64,000 nucleotides of DNA, taken from NCBI RefSeq assembly GCF_023195895.1, contig NZ_JALPRK010000019.1, positions 42,428 to 106,427 of the forward strand, given 5' to 3'. The position numbers were made by a program, and so were the translations under genes. Position 1 is the stretch's first letter; every line of letters starts with the position of its first letter. Below the pieces are notes generated by a model. That model searched no databases. It saw nothing but the letters and a program-made list of their open reading frames with translations, and was not told where the DNA came from. Shown here piece after piece: positions 55,310-63,920 of the stretch. The DNA comes from Paenibacillus mellifer (GTDB taxonomy: Bacteria; Bacillota; Bacilli; Paenibacillales; Paenibacillaceae).

Positions 55310-57028
55310 TTACTTATCGACGCGAGCCAACACGTCGTCTTGAATCCGACTCAATCGCGACTTGGCGTCTTCCGTAGAAGTGCCGCACACGCCGAAATAG
55401 AATTTGATCTTCGGCTCCGTGCCCGATGGGCGCAGACAGAACCACGAACCATCCTCCAGCAAGAACTTCAGGACGTTCTCCTTCGGCAAACCATCAAGTC
55501 CAAGCGAGTAATCCAGCACCTCGGAGACGCGTACGCCCCCGACTTCTTGCGGCGGATTGCTGCGGAATGCTTCCATCAGCGCGCCGATTTGAGCCAAGCC
55601 GTCTTTCCCTTTCAACGTCCGGGAGGCCAACGCTTCGCGGTAGTAACCAAATTGGCCGTACAGCTCTTCCAGCACGTCGATCAACGTCTTGCCTTGGCGT
55701 TTATAATAAGCGGCTGCTTCACAGATCAACGTCGAAGCCACAACGGCATCTTTGTCGCGTGCGTAGTTGCCTGCCAGATATCCGTAGCTTTCCTCATATC
55801 CAAACAAATAAGTATATTCGCCGGAAGCTTCAAACTCGTTCATTTTCTCGCCGATATATTTGAAGCCAGTCAACGTGTTAAACACCGTCGCCCCGTAGTG
55901 TCGAGCGATGGCAGCGCCGAATTCGCTGGTTACGATCGTCTTGACGACCGCGCCATTCGTTGGAAGCGCTCCTCTCTCCTTTAATTGGCTTAATACATAA
56001 TGAACGAGTAAGGAGCCCGATTGGTTACCCGTAAGAATTTCATATTCACCGTCCCGGGTCCGAACAACCGCACCCATCCGGTCCGCATCGGGGTCTGTAC
56101 CGATCAACAGATCAGCGCCCACTTGCTTGCCCAGCTCGATTGCCATCGTGAAGGCTTCCCGTTCTTCCGGGTTCGGTGACTTCACCGTTGGGAAATCGCC
56201 ATCCGGCAATTCCTGCTCCTTCACAATGTGTACTTGGGTGAATCCGATCTTTGCCAACGCGCTGCGAACAGGAAGATTCCCTGTCCCGTGCAGCGGAGTG
56301 AACACGACCACGAGATCTTTAGCCGCGCCGGAGGCCATCAATTCGCGGTTCACACTGGTATTCGCCACCGTGTCCGCAAACGCTTCATCCTCAGCTGCGC
56401 CAAGCCAAACGAGCAGCCCTTTTGCTTCCGCCTCCTCCCGGCTTAACCGCTTGACCTGAGCGAAGGAGGCGATATCTTGAATCCGGGCAATGACTTGTTC
56501 CGCTTCATGCGGGACCAGCTGTCCGCCCGTGGAGTTATATACTTTGTAGCCGTTGTATTCCGGCGGATTATGGCTCGCCGTCACGACGATGCCCCCGGTA
56601 GCTTTCTGCGCACGTACGGAGTAAGACAACTGCGGCGTTGGGCGAAGCGACGGGAACAACTTGGCCACAATCCCGTTGCCGGCCAGTACCAAAGCCGCCT
56701 CAAGCGCAAACTCCGGAGAGAAGTGACGGCAGTCATGCGCGATCACCACTGAAGGCGCCCCCGCTTGGCCGGCATGCGCTTCCAGAATATATTCGGCAAA
56801 GCCCTGCGAAGCACGGCCAACCGTATAAAGGTTCATGCGATTGCTCCCGGCGCCGATCACGCCACGCAAACCACCCGTACCAAACTCCAGATCCCGATAG
56901 AATCGGTCTTCGAGTTCGGCCGGGTTATTTGCCAAATCGCGTAATTCTTGTTTGGTAGCTTCATCAATCGTTGGATCTTGCAGCCAGCCCTCCAGCTTCT
57001 CTCTTACAGCCTTGCTGATTTCAGTCAT
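55310..57028 (-). CDS. pgcA: Alpha-phosphoglucomutase/phosphomannomutase
   Basis: 572 residues. The phosphoserine loop VVTASHNPPEYNGYK has Ser152; the metal-binding loop is GTDPDADRMG, and GYEESYGYLAG plus RPSGTEPKIKFYF complete the alpha-D-phosphohexomutase set. It interconverts glucose-6-P and glucose-1-P (PgcA), feeding UDP-glucose and wall glycan synthesis. AGGAGGAG precedes the ATG. 62 bp after the upstream DUF5693 gene boundary at 55247, in the same direction. Confidence 0.95.
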   Translation of the reverse strand: MTEISKAVREKLEGWLQDPTIDEATKQELRDLANNPAELEDRFYRDLEFGTGGLRGVIGAGSNRMNLYTVGRASQGFAEYILEAHAGQAGAPSVVIAHDCRHFSPEFALEAALVLAGNGIVAKLFPSLRPTPQLSYSVRAQKATGGIVVTASHNPPEYNGYKVYNSTGGQLVPHEAEQVIARIQDIASFAQVKRLSREEAEAKGLLVWLGAAEDEAFADTVANTSVNRELMASGAAKDLVVVFTPLHGTGNLPVRSALAKIGFTQVHIVKEQELPDGDFPTVKSPNPEEREAFTMAIELGKQVGADLLIGTDPDADRMGAVVRTRDGEYEILTGNQSGSLLVHYVLSQLKERGALPTNGAVVKTIVTSEFGAAIARHYGATVFNTLTGFKYIGEKMNEFEASGEYTYLFGYEESYGYLAGNYARDKDAVVASTLICEAAAYYKRQGKTLIDVLEELYGQFGYYREALASRTLKGKDGLAQIGALMEAFRSNPPQEVGGVRVSEVLDYSLGLDGLPKENVLKFLLEDGSWFCLRPSGTEPKIKFYFGVCGTSTEDAKSRLSRIQDDVLARVDK

Positions 57029-57065
57029 GGTTGTTTCTCCTCCTCAGTATTCTCTCGCAGCCCAT

Positions 57066-57488
57066 TTAGGACAAGGCGAACATGATATCTCCCTCAGCGA
57101 CAATTTTATCGTCAACCTTGGCGATAGCGTGGCCTTTGCCGATCGAACCCTTCATACGGGTAATCTCGACTTCCAGACGCAGCGTATCTCCTGGTACCAC
57201 TTGGCCGCGGAAGCGGAATTCATCCAAACCCGCCAAGAAGCCGATTTTGCCGCGATTCGCCTCCACATGCAACATCGCCACAGCCCCAACCTGCGCCAAC
57301 GCTTCGGTAATCAGTACACCAGGCATCACGGGATAACCGGGAAAATGTCCGGTAAAGAAAGGCTCATTGATCGTCACGTTCTTGATACCGACGGCCCGTT
57401 TGCCTTCCTCGAGCTCGATAATGCGGTCCACCAGCAAGAATGGAGGACGGTGTGGAAGAATCTCCTGGATTTCATTCGTATTTAGCAT
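57066..57488 (-). CDS. fabZ: FabZ 3-hydroxyacyl-ACP dehydratase
   Basis: 140 residues from the ATG at 57488 (AAAGGAGA upstream); the longer form to 57506 includes the ribosome-binding site. Motifs [35 protein letters not shown] (His and Glu catalytic pair) are complete. It dehydrates beta-hydroxyacyl-ACP in fatty acid elongation. The position below flhO-flhP matches ywpB in Bacillus. A long structured leader precedes it. Confidence 0.97.
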   Translation of the reverse strand: MLNTNEIQEILPHRPPFLLVDRIIELEEGKRAVGIKNVTINEPFFTGHFPGYPVMPGVLITEALAQVGAVAMLHVEANRGKIGFLAGLDEFRFRGQVVPGDTLRLEVEITRMKGSIGKGHAIAKVDDKIVAEGDIMFALS

Positions 57489-57611
57489 ATGTAATCTCCT
57501 TTCCATTTAGCGGATGAGTTCCGGCCCTGCGCAGTTCACCAAACCTGAATAAAAGCGTAGGTATCCGGTCACACTGTAGTTATCCTTCGCCTCTGCAGAA
57601 GCGAAGGTTAA

Positions 57612-57668
57612 GATAAGGGGCTTATCCGCAAATGACCTCTCGGTCGCTTACGGATAAAGCCCTTTTGA
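57612..57668 (-). other. Long GNRA-capped hairpin in the fabZ leader
   Basis: On the minus strand AAGGGCTTTATCCG pairs with CGGATAAGCCCCTT, continued inward to a GACC-GAGA-GGTC apex with a GNRA tetraloop. It lies ~125 nt before fabZ with no T tail on that strand, so it is a leader structure candidate rather than a terminator. Confidence 0.65.
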
Positions 57669-57715
57669 CTTGTTTTTGCCGTAGAGTCCCCCATCATTAT
57701 ACATTTTTCGCCTAC

Positions 57716-57745
57716 AAAAAGAAAACTCCCGTCAGCCGAGAGTTT
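57716..57745 (-). terminator. Intrinsic terminator after the EpuA-like gene
   Basis: Minus-strand stem AAACTCTC / GGGAGTTT (one wobble) then TCTTTTTG. Confidence 0.75.
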
Positions 57746-57795
57746 GTGGACATTTCTGTTAAATTCGTTCTGTTTCTTCTATTATATATGGTGAT

Positions 57796-57999
57796 TTACG
57801 AAGCAAACACTAAATCAAATACATGCTGCCAGGTCGACCAGCTCCAGATATCCGACGCGTCCTGCTTGCCGAAAACGACGTAACCTACGACAGTCCCTGC
57901 CGCCAGTGCTACAACGAGAACGAGCAACACAAGCACAACACGTAGGATCACAATCCAGGCGGGCCGCTTGGCAACCGGTTGATTGTCTTCTTCACTCAT
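57796..57999 (-). CDS. EpuA-like small membrane protein (PF11772, annotated 'RNA polymerase subunit beta')
   Basis: 67 residues from the ATG at 57999 (GGGAG upstream). One membrane segment (VILRVVLVLLVLVVALAAG) then a short exterior tail (SDIWSWSTWQHVFDLVF). The length and layout match the EpuA-like family, whose 'RNA polymerase beta' label in databases comes from gene position rather than shown activity. It follows flhP directly. Function unknown. Confidence 0.7.
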   Translation of the reverse strand: MSEEDNQPVAKRPAWIVILRVVLVLLVLVVALAAGTVVGYVVFGKQDASDIWSWSTWQHVFDLVFAS

Positions 58000-58011
58000 G
58001 AAGTCTCCCAC

Positions 58012-58833
58012 CTATCCGCGCAAGTTGTTGGCTAGGCCCATCATCGTTTCGCCGGACGTCAGCGCACGAGCAGTCAATTGATATGCGCGCTGCACTTGGA
58101 GCATTTCCGCCATCGCATCGGTCAAATCCACGTTAGAGGCTTCCAGCGCACCTTGACGGAGGCTTGCCCGCTGTTCCTGCGGAAGGGTCAACGTATCGAC
58201 CATAGCCTGAGCCGGATCAACACCCGCTGCGAGGACAAACAAGTTACCGTCCTTCTGAACCAATACATCCGGCCGTTCAGCCGTCAACAAAGCGATTCGT
58301 CCCGCCTCGATCGTCCCTTCCCCGTTCGTAGCGAGGAGATTCCCTTCCGTATCAACACTTAGTTTAGCATCGGACGGAAACGTAATCGGATCCCCATCGG
58401 CATTCAGGACGACATAACCTTGCTTATTTACTAAAAAGGCAGCACCGGCATCATCCGGATCCGGTTGTACGTGGAAATCTCCGCCTCGGGTATAAGCTAC
58501 AACGCCATCCGGCGTCAATACGCTAAACATTGCATTCCCTTCAATCGCCAGGTCGGTTGGATTGCCGGTCTCCTTGATGGAGCCTTGGGTGTAATTCACG
58601 GTTACCTGCGACATTCTCGAACCGAAACCGAGAGTGAAGCCGGACGGCGTCGCGCGGCCAGGCAGATTCAGATCGGAAGTCTGCTGCTGGACCCGAGTCA
58701 GCGTATCCTCGAAATTCGCTTGCTTGCGCTTGTACCCTGCCGTATCCACATTCGCAATATTGTCGGCGAGCAAGTCCAAACGTTGTTGAATTCCGCTCAT
58801 CGAAACCATCGCGCTGATGATGGTGTTATTCAT
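58012..58833 (-). CDS. flhP: FlhP flagellar rod/hook-basal body protein
   Basis: 273 residues of the FlgE/F/G family: N-terminal MVSMSGIQQRLDLLADNIAN with NVDTAGYKRKQ, and C-terminal SNVDLTDAMAEMLQVQRAYQL. It forms part of the distal rod. In Bacillus the flhO-flhP pair follows mbl. It is 31 bp after flhO and is the downstream partner. Confidence 0.92.
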   Translation of the reverse strand: MNNTIISAMVSMSGIQQRLDLLADNIANVDTAGYKRKQANFEDTLTRVQQQTSDLNLPGRATPSGFTLGFGSRMSQVTVNYTQGSIKETGNPTDLAIEGNAMFSVLTPDGVVAYTRGGDFHVQPDPDDAGAAFLVNKQGYVVLNADGDPITFPSDAKLSVDTEGNLLATNGEGTIEAGRIALLTAERPDVLVQKDGNLFVLAAGVDPAQAMVDTLTLPQEQRASLRQGALEASNVDLTDAMAEMLQVQRAYQLTARALTSGETMMGLANNLRG

Positions 58834-58864
58834 GCCGCACCTCCTGTTATAGCCAATCGCTTAC

Positions 58865-59764
58865 TTACACGCGGCCAACTTCATTCACCGCTTTATCTAA
58901 ACTACGATCGTAATATTGAATGATTTTTTGGTTTGACTCGTAAGCCCGCTGAGCTGCCATCAAATCCACCATCGATTGAGCGGTATCCACATTGGATACC
59001 TCCAGGTAGCCTTGACGTACCCCCGCAACATCCGCACCCGGCACCAACGCTCGTACGCCCGCCGCCTCTTCATCAGCGACACGGTAGACACCGTTACCCT
59101 CACGAACCAGCTGGTAAGGTTGTTCGACCACTGTAATTCCCAGAGCGCCGAGATTCACCGGGGCACCGGTATTGTCGAGCGCCGTCAAATTCCCCGCTTC
59201 ATCGCTGGTCAGCGTATCCACGGCCAGACCAGGGTTGAGGACAATCGCGGTACCGGTATCATCCAATACCCGATAACCGGAGGAGGTTCTCAATTCTCCC
59301 GCTGCGTTCACGGAGAAGCTGCCGTCCCGCGTATAACGCACATTACCCTCGTTATCTTCTACGGCGAAGAAAGCCTGCGGCTGATAAATTACTTCGCCGT
59401 CTTCCGTGACGAATTTGCCTGAAGCATCAAAAGCATAAGGTTGCCCCGTCGCCGGGTCGGTCAAGCTAAGCTGCGAGATCAAGGCGAAATCGGTCCCATT
59501 CCCCGTCTCTTTCAAGTCCCCTTGCGTAAACGCTGGCAAGCTCTCTTCCGCAAACACCCCGGTCACCAGCTTCCCGATACGCGAAGTGGCTCCCACCTGC
59601 TTGTCCCCCATCAGGGAAATTAACATTTCAGGAAAAGAGTGCGCCACCGTATTCACCGATTTGTAGCCCGGCGTATTCAGATTGGCAATATTCTGTGTGA
59701 CCGTATCATGCCGCCGCTGCTCGGCGATCATGCCGGACGCCGCAGTGTAGAGACCTCTTAGCAT
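58865..59764 (-). CDS. flhO: FlhO flagellar rod/hook-basal body protein
   Basis: 299 residues with MLRGLYTAASGMIAEQRRHD, NIANLNTPGYKS and the C-terminal SNVDTAQSMVDLMAAQRAYES motifs of the FlgG family. It sits between mbl and flhP, matching Bacillus flhO. Together with FlhP and FlgG-like proteins it builds the distal rod of the flagellum. Confidence 0.92.
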   Translation of the reverse strand: MLRGLYTAASGMIAEQRRHDTVTQNIANLNTPGYKSVNTVAHSFPEMLISLMGDKQVGATSRIGKLVTGVFAEESLPAFTQGDLKETGNGTDFALISQLSLTDPATGQPYAFDASGKFVTEDGEVIYQPQAFFAVEDNEGNVRYTRDGSFSVNAAGELRTSSGYRVLDDTGTAIVLNPGLAVDTLTSDEAGNLTALDNTGAPVNLGALGITVVEQPYQLVREGNGVYRVADEEAAGVRALVPGADVAGVRQGYLEVSNVDTAQSMVDLMAAQRAYESNQKIIQYYDRSLDKAVNEVGRV

Positions 59765-59840
59765 GGCCTTACCTCCAAACGCTATATATTCAATACCCTA
59801 ACTCACCGGGCAACACATTCCTTCTTATTATATCGGACGA

Positions 59841-60839
59841 TTAGAACTTTCTTCTTAGCACCTTGTCCAAATTATCGAGCATGATGCCCGTTCCCTTCAC
59901 CACACAGTGCATCGGATCTTCGGCGATCAGCACCGGTACGCGAAGCTCTTCGGCGAGAAGCTCGTCCAGTCCGTTCAGCAGAGCGCCTCCCCCGGTTAAA
60001 ATCACGCCGCGGTCAATAATGTCAGCGGACAATTCCGGCGGAGTGCGCTCCAGCACCGATTTGGCGGTAGCAACGATGGAGGATACCGGATCGGCCAGCG
60101 CCTCCTGAATCTCGTTTGCCGTAATCGTCACGGTCAGCGGCAGTCCGGATACCATGTCCCGGCCGCGGATATCCATCTCGGCCACCCGTCCGTTCGGATA
60201 CACCGTCCCGATGCCGATCTTGATATCTTCCGCTGTCCGTTCGCCAATCAACAGCTTGTACTTCGTTTTAATATATTTAATAATGGCAGCATCAAACTTG
60301 TCCCCCGCGACTTTAAGCGACGAAGCCGTGACGATGTCCCCCATGGAGAGCACCGCCACATCCGTCGTCCCGCCGCCGATATCGACAACCATGTTGCCGC
60401 TCGGTTCGAAAATATCCATACCGGCCCCAATTGCAGCCGCTTTCGGTTCTTCTTCCAGATACACTTCTTTGGCGCCGCTGTGTTCGGCGGCTTCGCGAAT
60501 CGACTTCTGCTCCACCGAAGTAATGTTCGTCGGCGCGCAGATCAGTATTCTCGGGTGGCTGTACCAGCTTCTGCCGCCCACCCGATCAATGAAGTATTTC
60601 AACATCGTTTCCGTAATTTCAAAATCGGCAATGACTCCGTCCTTCAGGGGACGAATTGCAGTGATATTTCCGGGCGTCCGGCCCACCATCCGTCTTGCTT
60701 CTTCACCGACGGCCAGTACCCGTCTTCCGTCGCTGTCAATCGCGACAACGGAAGGTTCGTCAAGAACGACTCCCTTTCCTTTCACATGAATCAGCACATT
60801 GGCCGTGCCTAAATCAATCCCAATATCCTTGCCCATCAT
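59841..60839 (-). CDS. mbl: Mbl (MreB-like) rod-shape protein
   Basis: 332 residues. Starts at ATG 60839 (preceded by GGGGG; the next codon is also ATG, and alignment with Bacillus Mbl favours this one). Actin-fold motifs DIGIDLGTANVLIHVKGKG, VVDIGGGTTDVAVLSMGDIV and GVILTGGGALLNGLDELL are complete. It guides lateral cell wall synthesis. Directly after spoIIID, the conserved Bacillus order. Confidence 0.96.
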   Translation of the reverse strand: MMGKDIGIDLGTANVLIHVKGKGVVLDEPSVVAIDSDGRRVLAVGEEARRMVGRTPGNITAIRPLKDGVIADFEITETMLKYFIDRVGGRSWYSHPRILICAPTNITSVEQKSIREAAEHSGAKEVYLEEEPKAAAIGAGMDIFEPSGNMVVDIGGGTTDVAVLSMGDIVTASSLKVAGDKFDAAIIKYIKTKYKLLIGERTAEDIKIGIGTVYPNGRVAEMDIRGRDMVSGLPLTVTITANEIQEALADPVSSIVATAKSVLERTPPELSADIIDRGVILTGGGALLNGLDELLAEELRVPVLIAEDPMHCVVKGTGIMLDNLDKVLRRKF

Positions 60840-61082
60840 TCGATCCCCCAAAGCGTATTTTTGTAAATCACGGAAAGGACGTAGCGGCCTTATCCCATGT
60901 GATCATGGCAGAAGTGTCCCGCTAACTAAGATGTTGTGAATCGACAAAAGTCGATGAATATCGAAAAATTTCGGGATTAATGGATGAAAATCCACATCAT
61001 CCTATACCATATTTAAAAATACCATACTTTAGGGGAATGATTCAATGATAATCGTTCGATGGGTGAACTAAATAATTACCCA

Positions 61083-61367
61083 TTAATTGGCGGAGCTAAT
61101 CACCTCGCGTTTGGATTGACCTTTTTTCTTATACTTGATCTTTGTCGCTTCCCCGCCGCGCAGGTGTCTGATCGATTTGTGATATTCGAGAATGTGCTTA
61201 ACCTGATCCGCCAAATCCGGATTGATCTCCGGCAGACGTTCCGTTAAATCCTTGTGCACCGTGCTTTTGGAAACGCCGAATTCCTTGGCGATCGTTCGAA
61301 CGGTATGCCGTGTCTCCACGATGCACCGCCCAATCTTTATCGTCCGTTCCTTGATGTAATCGTGCAC
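61083..61367 (-). CDS. spoIIID: SpoIIID sporulation transcription factor
   Basis: 94 residues. The helix-turn-helix FGVSKSTVHKDLTERLPEIN and the basic tail (LRGGEATKIKYKKKG) match SpoIIID, which switches mother-cell gene expression during sporulation. Length is normal. A 230-bp gap separates it from mbl. Confidence 0.97.
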   Translation of the reverse strand: MHDYIKERTIKIGRCIVETRHTVRTIAKEFGVSKSTVHKDLTERLPEINPDLADQVKHILEYHKSIRHLRGGEATKIKYKKKGQSKREVISSAN

Positions 61368-61639
61368 GCTCCCGCCTCCCTCAACTCGAGATAGTTTGGT
61401 ACATTATATGAGGGGCGGGCCTAGATATTCTTTGTTTCCAAGCCTGACAAGCCTGGGCGAGGCCATTTATTTTACCTCCGGTCATCTAAAGGGAAGGTGC
61501 ATCAAGGCGGGACAAGCCAGAGTCTGTTGGGTGAAACGACGGAGGTTGAGGATGGGACTCGGGATAGGGAAGGCGAATCGTACAAGGGATGGACGGGCAG
61601 TTTGGAGTGGATTGGACAAGTTCGCAATATGATGAAATA

Positions 61640-61830
61640 GCGTTATGCATTCACCTTATTGCGGCGTAATTGCGTTACTTTCGTGAATTAACGTTATTCG
61701 ATCACCTTATTCCGATCATAGGAGCTGTTTTGGGCTTGCTTTTGGGGAAATAACGTTAAAAAATAACCCTATTCCCTTGTTTACCTTGAGTTTCTGTGAA
61801 ATAAGATGATTTAATAACGTTAATTCTCAC
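61640..61830. repeat. Intergenic inverted-repeat element, copy C (diverged)
   Basis: A block containing ACGTTATTCGATCACCTTAT (61691-61710) pairs with AATAAGATGATTTAATAACG... (61800-61822). Architecture as in copies A and B, but both arms differ together from those copies. The rest of 61368-61830 holds no supported gene. Confidence 0.65.
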
Positions 61831-61835
61831 CTGAA

Positions 61836-61868
61836 CAAAAAAAAACGGAGGGCTCTTCGCTCTCCGCT
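61836..61868 (-). terminator. Intrinsic terminator of spoIIQ
   Basis: Minus-strand stem GCGGAGAGC / GCCCTCCG (minor mismatch) with GAAGA loop, then nine T. Confidence 0.82.
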
Positions 61869-61936
61869 TGTCTGCCAGAGCCATCCGGGTCGCCGGACCG
61901 GCTCGGTAGTCCATAAGTTGGGTAGATGGGTACCCG

Positions 61937-62683
61937 TTAGTTTTTCGGAAGTACGGTTGCCGGGTTAACCAGCTCGCCGTTTTCGTAAATCGTGAAATGG
62001 ACGTGATTGTCGAGGTCCTTCTCCATTTCGTTACGACCGGCACTGCCAATCGTGTCGCCTTGCTTCACTTCAGCATCCTTCTTCACTTTCACTTCGCCCA
62101 GGCTCTCGTACACGGTCTTCAGGTTGTTGGCGTGGGTAATTTCCACGACATACCCGAGCAGCGGCACTTCTTCAACCCGCGTTACTTTCCCGCTCATAGC
62201 AGCCGTTACCTCGAAGGGCTTGCGGTCTTCACGAGCCAAGTCGATCCCGGTGTTTGGCGTAAACGTATCGTTGTACTGCACCAGGGCGGCCTGATGTTCC
62301 TCGGCCGTGCCTTCCTTCTCATAGAACGGCTTCACGACGGTCACATCGGCGACATTCGCCACCGGCCAGGTGAGATCTTCCGAGGAGGCGATCACTTCGG
62401 TCGCTTCTCCCTCTTTGGTTCCCTCCCCAGTTGCGGCTTCCTCTTCGCCGGATAGGTTTACGGTGTCGGTCACGCTGGCGGGGGTCGAGTCCATGGGCTT
62501 GTTGCTCGCATCCTGGTAGACCCACACTAAGGTTAGTATAATTGCCGCTGCCGCCACATATGCTGCCGGGTAAACCCATCTCTTCGACAATAATCTCTTC
62601 CACGCGGATACCGGCTTAACCGGCTCTCCCAATCCAATTTTAGGAGATTCCTCGTGTCCTGTTTTTTTCTGATTTTCATTCAT
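61937..62683 (-). CDS. spoIIQ: SpoIIQ engulfment/channel protein (degenerate LytM peptidase fold)
   Basis: 248 residues: one membrane segment (VYPAAYVAAAAIILTLVWVY at ~37-56), then a Glu/Thr-rich linker and a LytM/M23 domain (~130-248). The first metal-ligand motif reads NTGIDL, lacking the His of HxGxD, while the second HVHF is present. This is the pattern of Bacillus SpoIIQ, where catalysis is lost. It joins SpoIIIAH across the forespore membranes. RBS GAGGTGATG. It lies between spoIID and spoIIID. Confidence 0.9.
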   Translation of the reverse strand: MNENQKKTGHEESPKIGLGEPVKPVSAWKRLLSKRWVYPAAYVAAAAIILTLVWVYQDASNKPMDSTPASVTDTVNLSGEEEAATGEGTKEGEATEVIASSEDLTWPVANVADVTVVKPFYEKEGTAEEHQAALVQYNDTFTPNTGIDLAREDRKPFEVTAAMSGKVTRVEEVPLLGYVVEITHANNLKTVYESLGEVKVKKDAEVKQGDTIGSAGRNEMEKDLDNHVHFTIYENGELVNPATVLPKN

Positions 62684-62784
62684 TTGCTCATCACCTCAGT
62701 AACCAGTGTTACCGGGGCGAACTCTTTTATACTTCGGCTCTATACTTTTTTTTCAGAAAAAGAGAATGTCCGTTTTCCGCGCGG

Positions 62785-63900
62785 CTACTTGAGAAAATGG
62801 GAGGCCTGCTGAAACGAGATTCCCGTATAGTAGTGTTTGAGAATTTGGGTCGCCGTATACCCTTCCTTCGCCATCCCATTCGCTCCCCACTGGCTCATGC
62901 CAACCCCGTGGCCATACCCGTATGTCGTGATCTTGACGGTATCGCCGGTCACCGCCAACGTAAATTGGCTGGAGCGGAGATTCAGCTTCTCCCGTACTTC
63001 ACGGCCGGTGTAGACCTGATCGCCAATGCGAACCTCCTTTACCCTACGGCCGGAAGTCCAGGAAAGCGTCTTGAACAGCTTGCCGGCGCTCAGCTTCGTC
63101 GCTGCCTTTGCATGATTATCCCCTTGATTCAGGGCAGCCAATGCCGTCTGCACAGGTTCTGGTACCTTCTGCCCGAGCTTGCTGTACAGCTGGGCTAGCG
63201 GCATCTCAACGGTCTCGCGGTTTTTGGGGTTGATCGTCGCGTCCCATGGGCTAGGCACGCTCCGCAGGTATGGGATTTTCAGCGACCAATATTCTTCGGA
63301 GTTCTCCGTATATCCGCCGCTTGAGGAGAAGAAGGAAGCGGTGATCGGCTGTCCGCGGAAGATCATCACGATCCCTTCCGTCTGCCGGACGGCCTGACGC
63401 AGCTTCTCGAGCTGCGCGGACTTGCCCCGGCTTGGCCACTCTTCCAAATCTGCCCGGGAGAGATAGACTTGATGCTCCACCGTATCGTTCACGTCGGCTT
63501 TGCCGCCCGCGGTGCCTCCGGTATCTCCGGCCGCCAACCGCCGGACGATGTATGTGCGCGCCGCGATGGCCTGTGCTTTCAGGGCCGCGAGCTCGAAGTC
63601 CGCCGGCATCTCGGCGGCGAGGACGCCGGTGACGTACTGCTCGAGCGGCACGGTCTCGACCGCGCCGGTGCGCGTGAGGTAGACGCGCACCGGCGTCCCG
63701 CCCGCGGCCTCCGGCAACGCGGGCGGCGCCTCGACGCGAGCCGCGTCCTGCGGGCGCGGCTCCGCCGCCGGCGGCAAGGCGGCAGACGCTGGCGTCTGCG
63801 CCGTGGCCGCCGGCACGCGGCGCGCGGCGGGCGCTTGCGCCGCGCGCCACGCGATGAGCGCTGGCAGCAACAGCGCCAGCGCGATCAGCGCCGCCACCAC
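62785..63900 (-). CDS. spoIID: SpoIID peptidoglycan lytic protein (5' end uncertain)
   Basis: At least 371 residues. N-terminal membrane anchor (ALIALALLLPALIAW), Pro/Ala-rich linker, then the SpoIID domain: QYVTGVLAAEMPADFELAALKAQAIAARTY (the catalytic Glu lies in AAEMP) and YGYGHGVGMSQWGANGMAKEGYT. SpoIID degrades peptidoglycan during engulfment. The GTG at 63900 follows further in-frame sense codons, so the true start is probably upstream in the low-quality G/C tail; treat as 5'-partial. GC composition is extreme near the start. Confidence 0.88.
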   Translation of the reverse strand: MVAALIALALLLPALIAWRAAQAPAARRVPAATAQTPASAALPPAAEPRPQDAARVEAPPALPEAAGGTPVRVYLTRTGAVETVPLEQYVTGVLAAEMPADFELAALKAQAIAARTYIVRRLAAGDTGGTAGGKADVNDTVEHQVYLSRADLEEWPSRGKSAQLEKLRQAVRQTEGIVMIFRGQPITASFFSSSGGYTENSEEYWSLKIPYLRSVPSPWDATINPKNRETVEMPLAQLYSKLGQKVPEPVQTALAALNQGDNHAKAATKLSAGKLFKTLSWTSGRRVKEVRIGDQVYTGREVREKLNLRSSQFTLAVTGDTVKITTYGYGHGVGMSQWGANGMAKEGYTATQILKHYYTGISFQQASHFLK

Positions 63901-63920
63901 GGGGGCGGCGCCTGCGCCGC

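Noticed and set aside
61396..61632. 78-codon plus-strand frame upstream of spoIIID
   Set aside because: No ribosome-binding site, no recognisable domain, and ends at the edge of repeat copy C.
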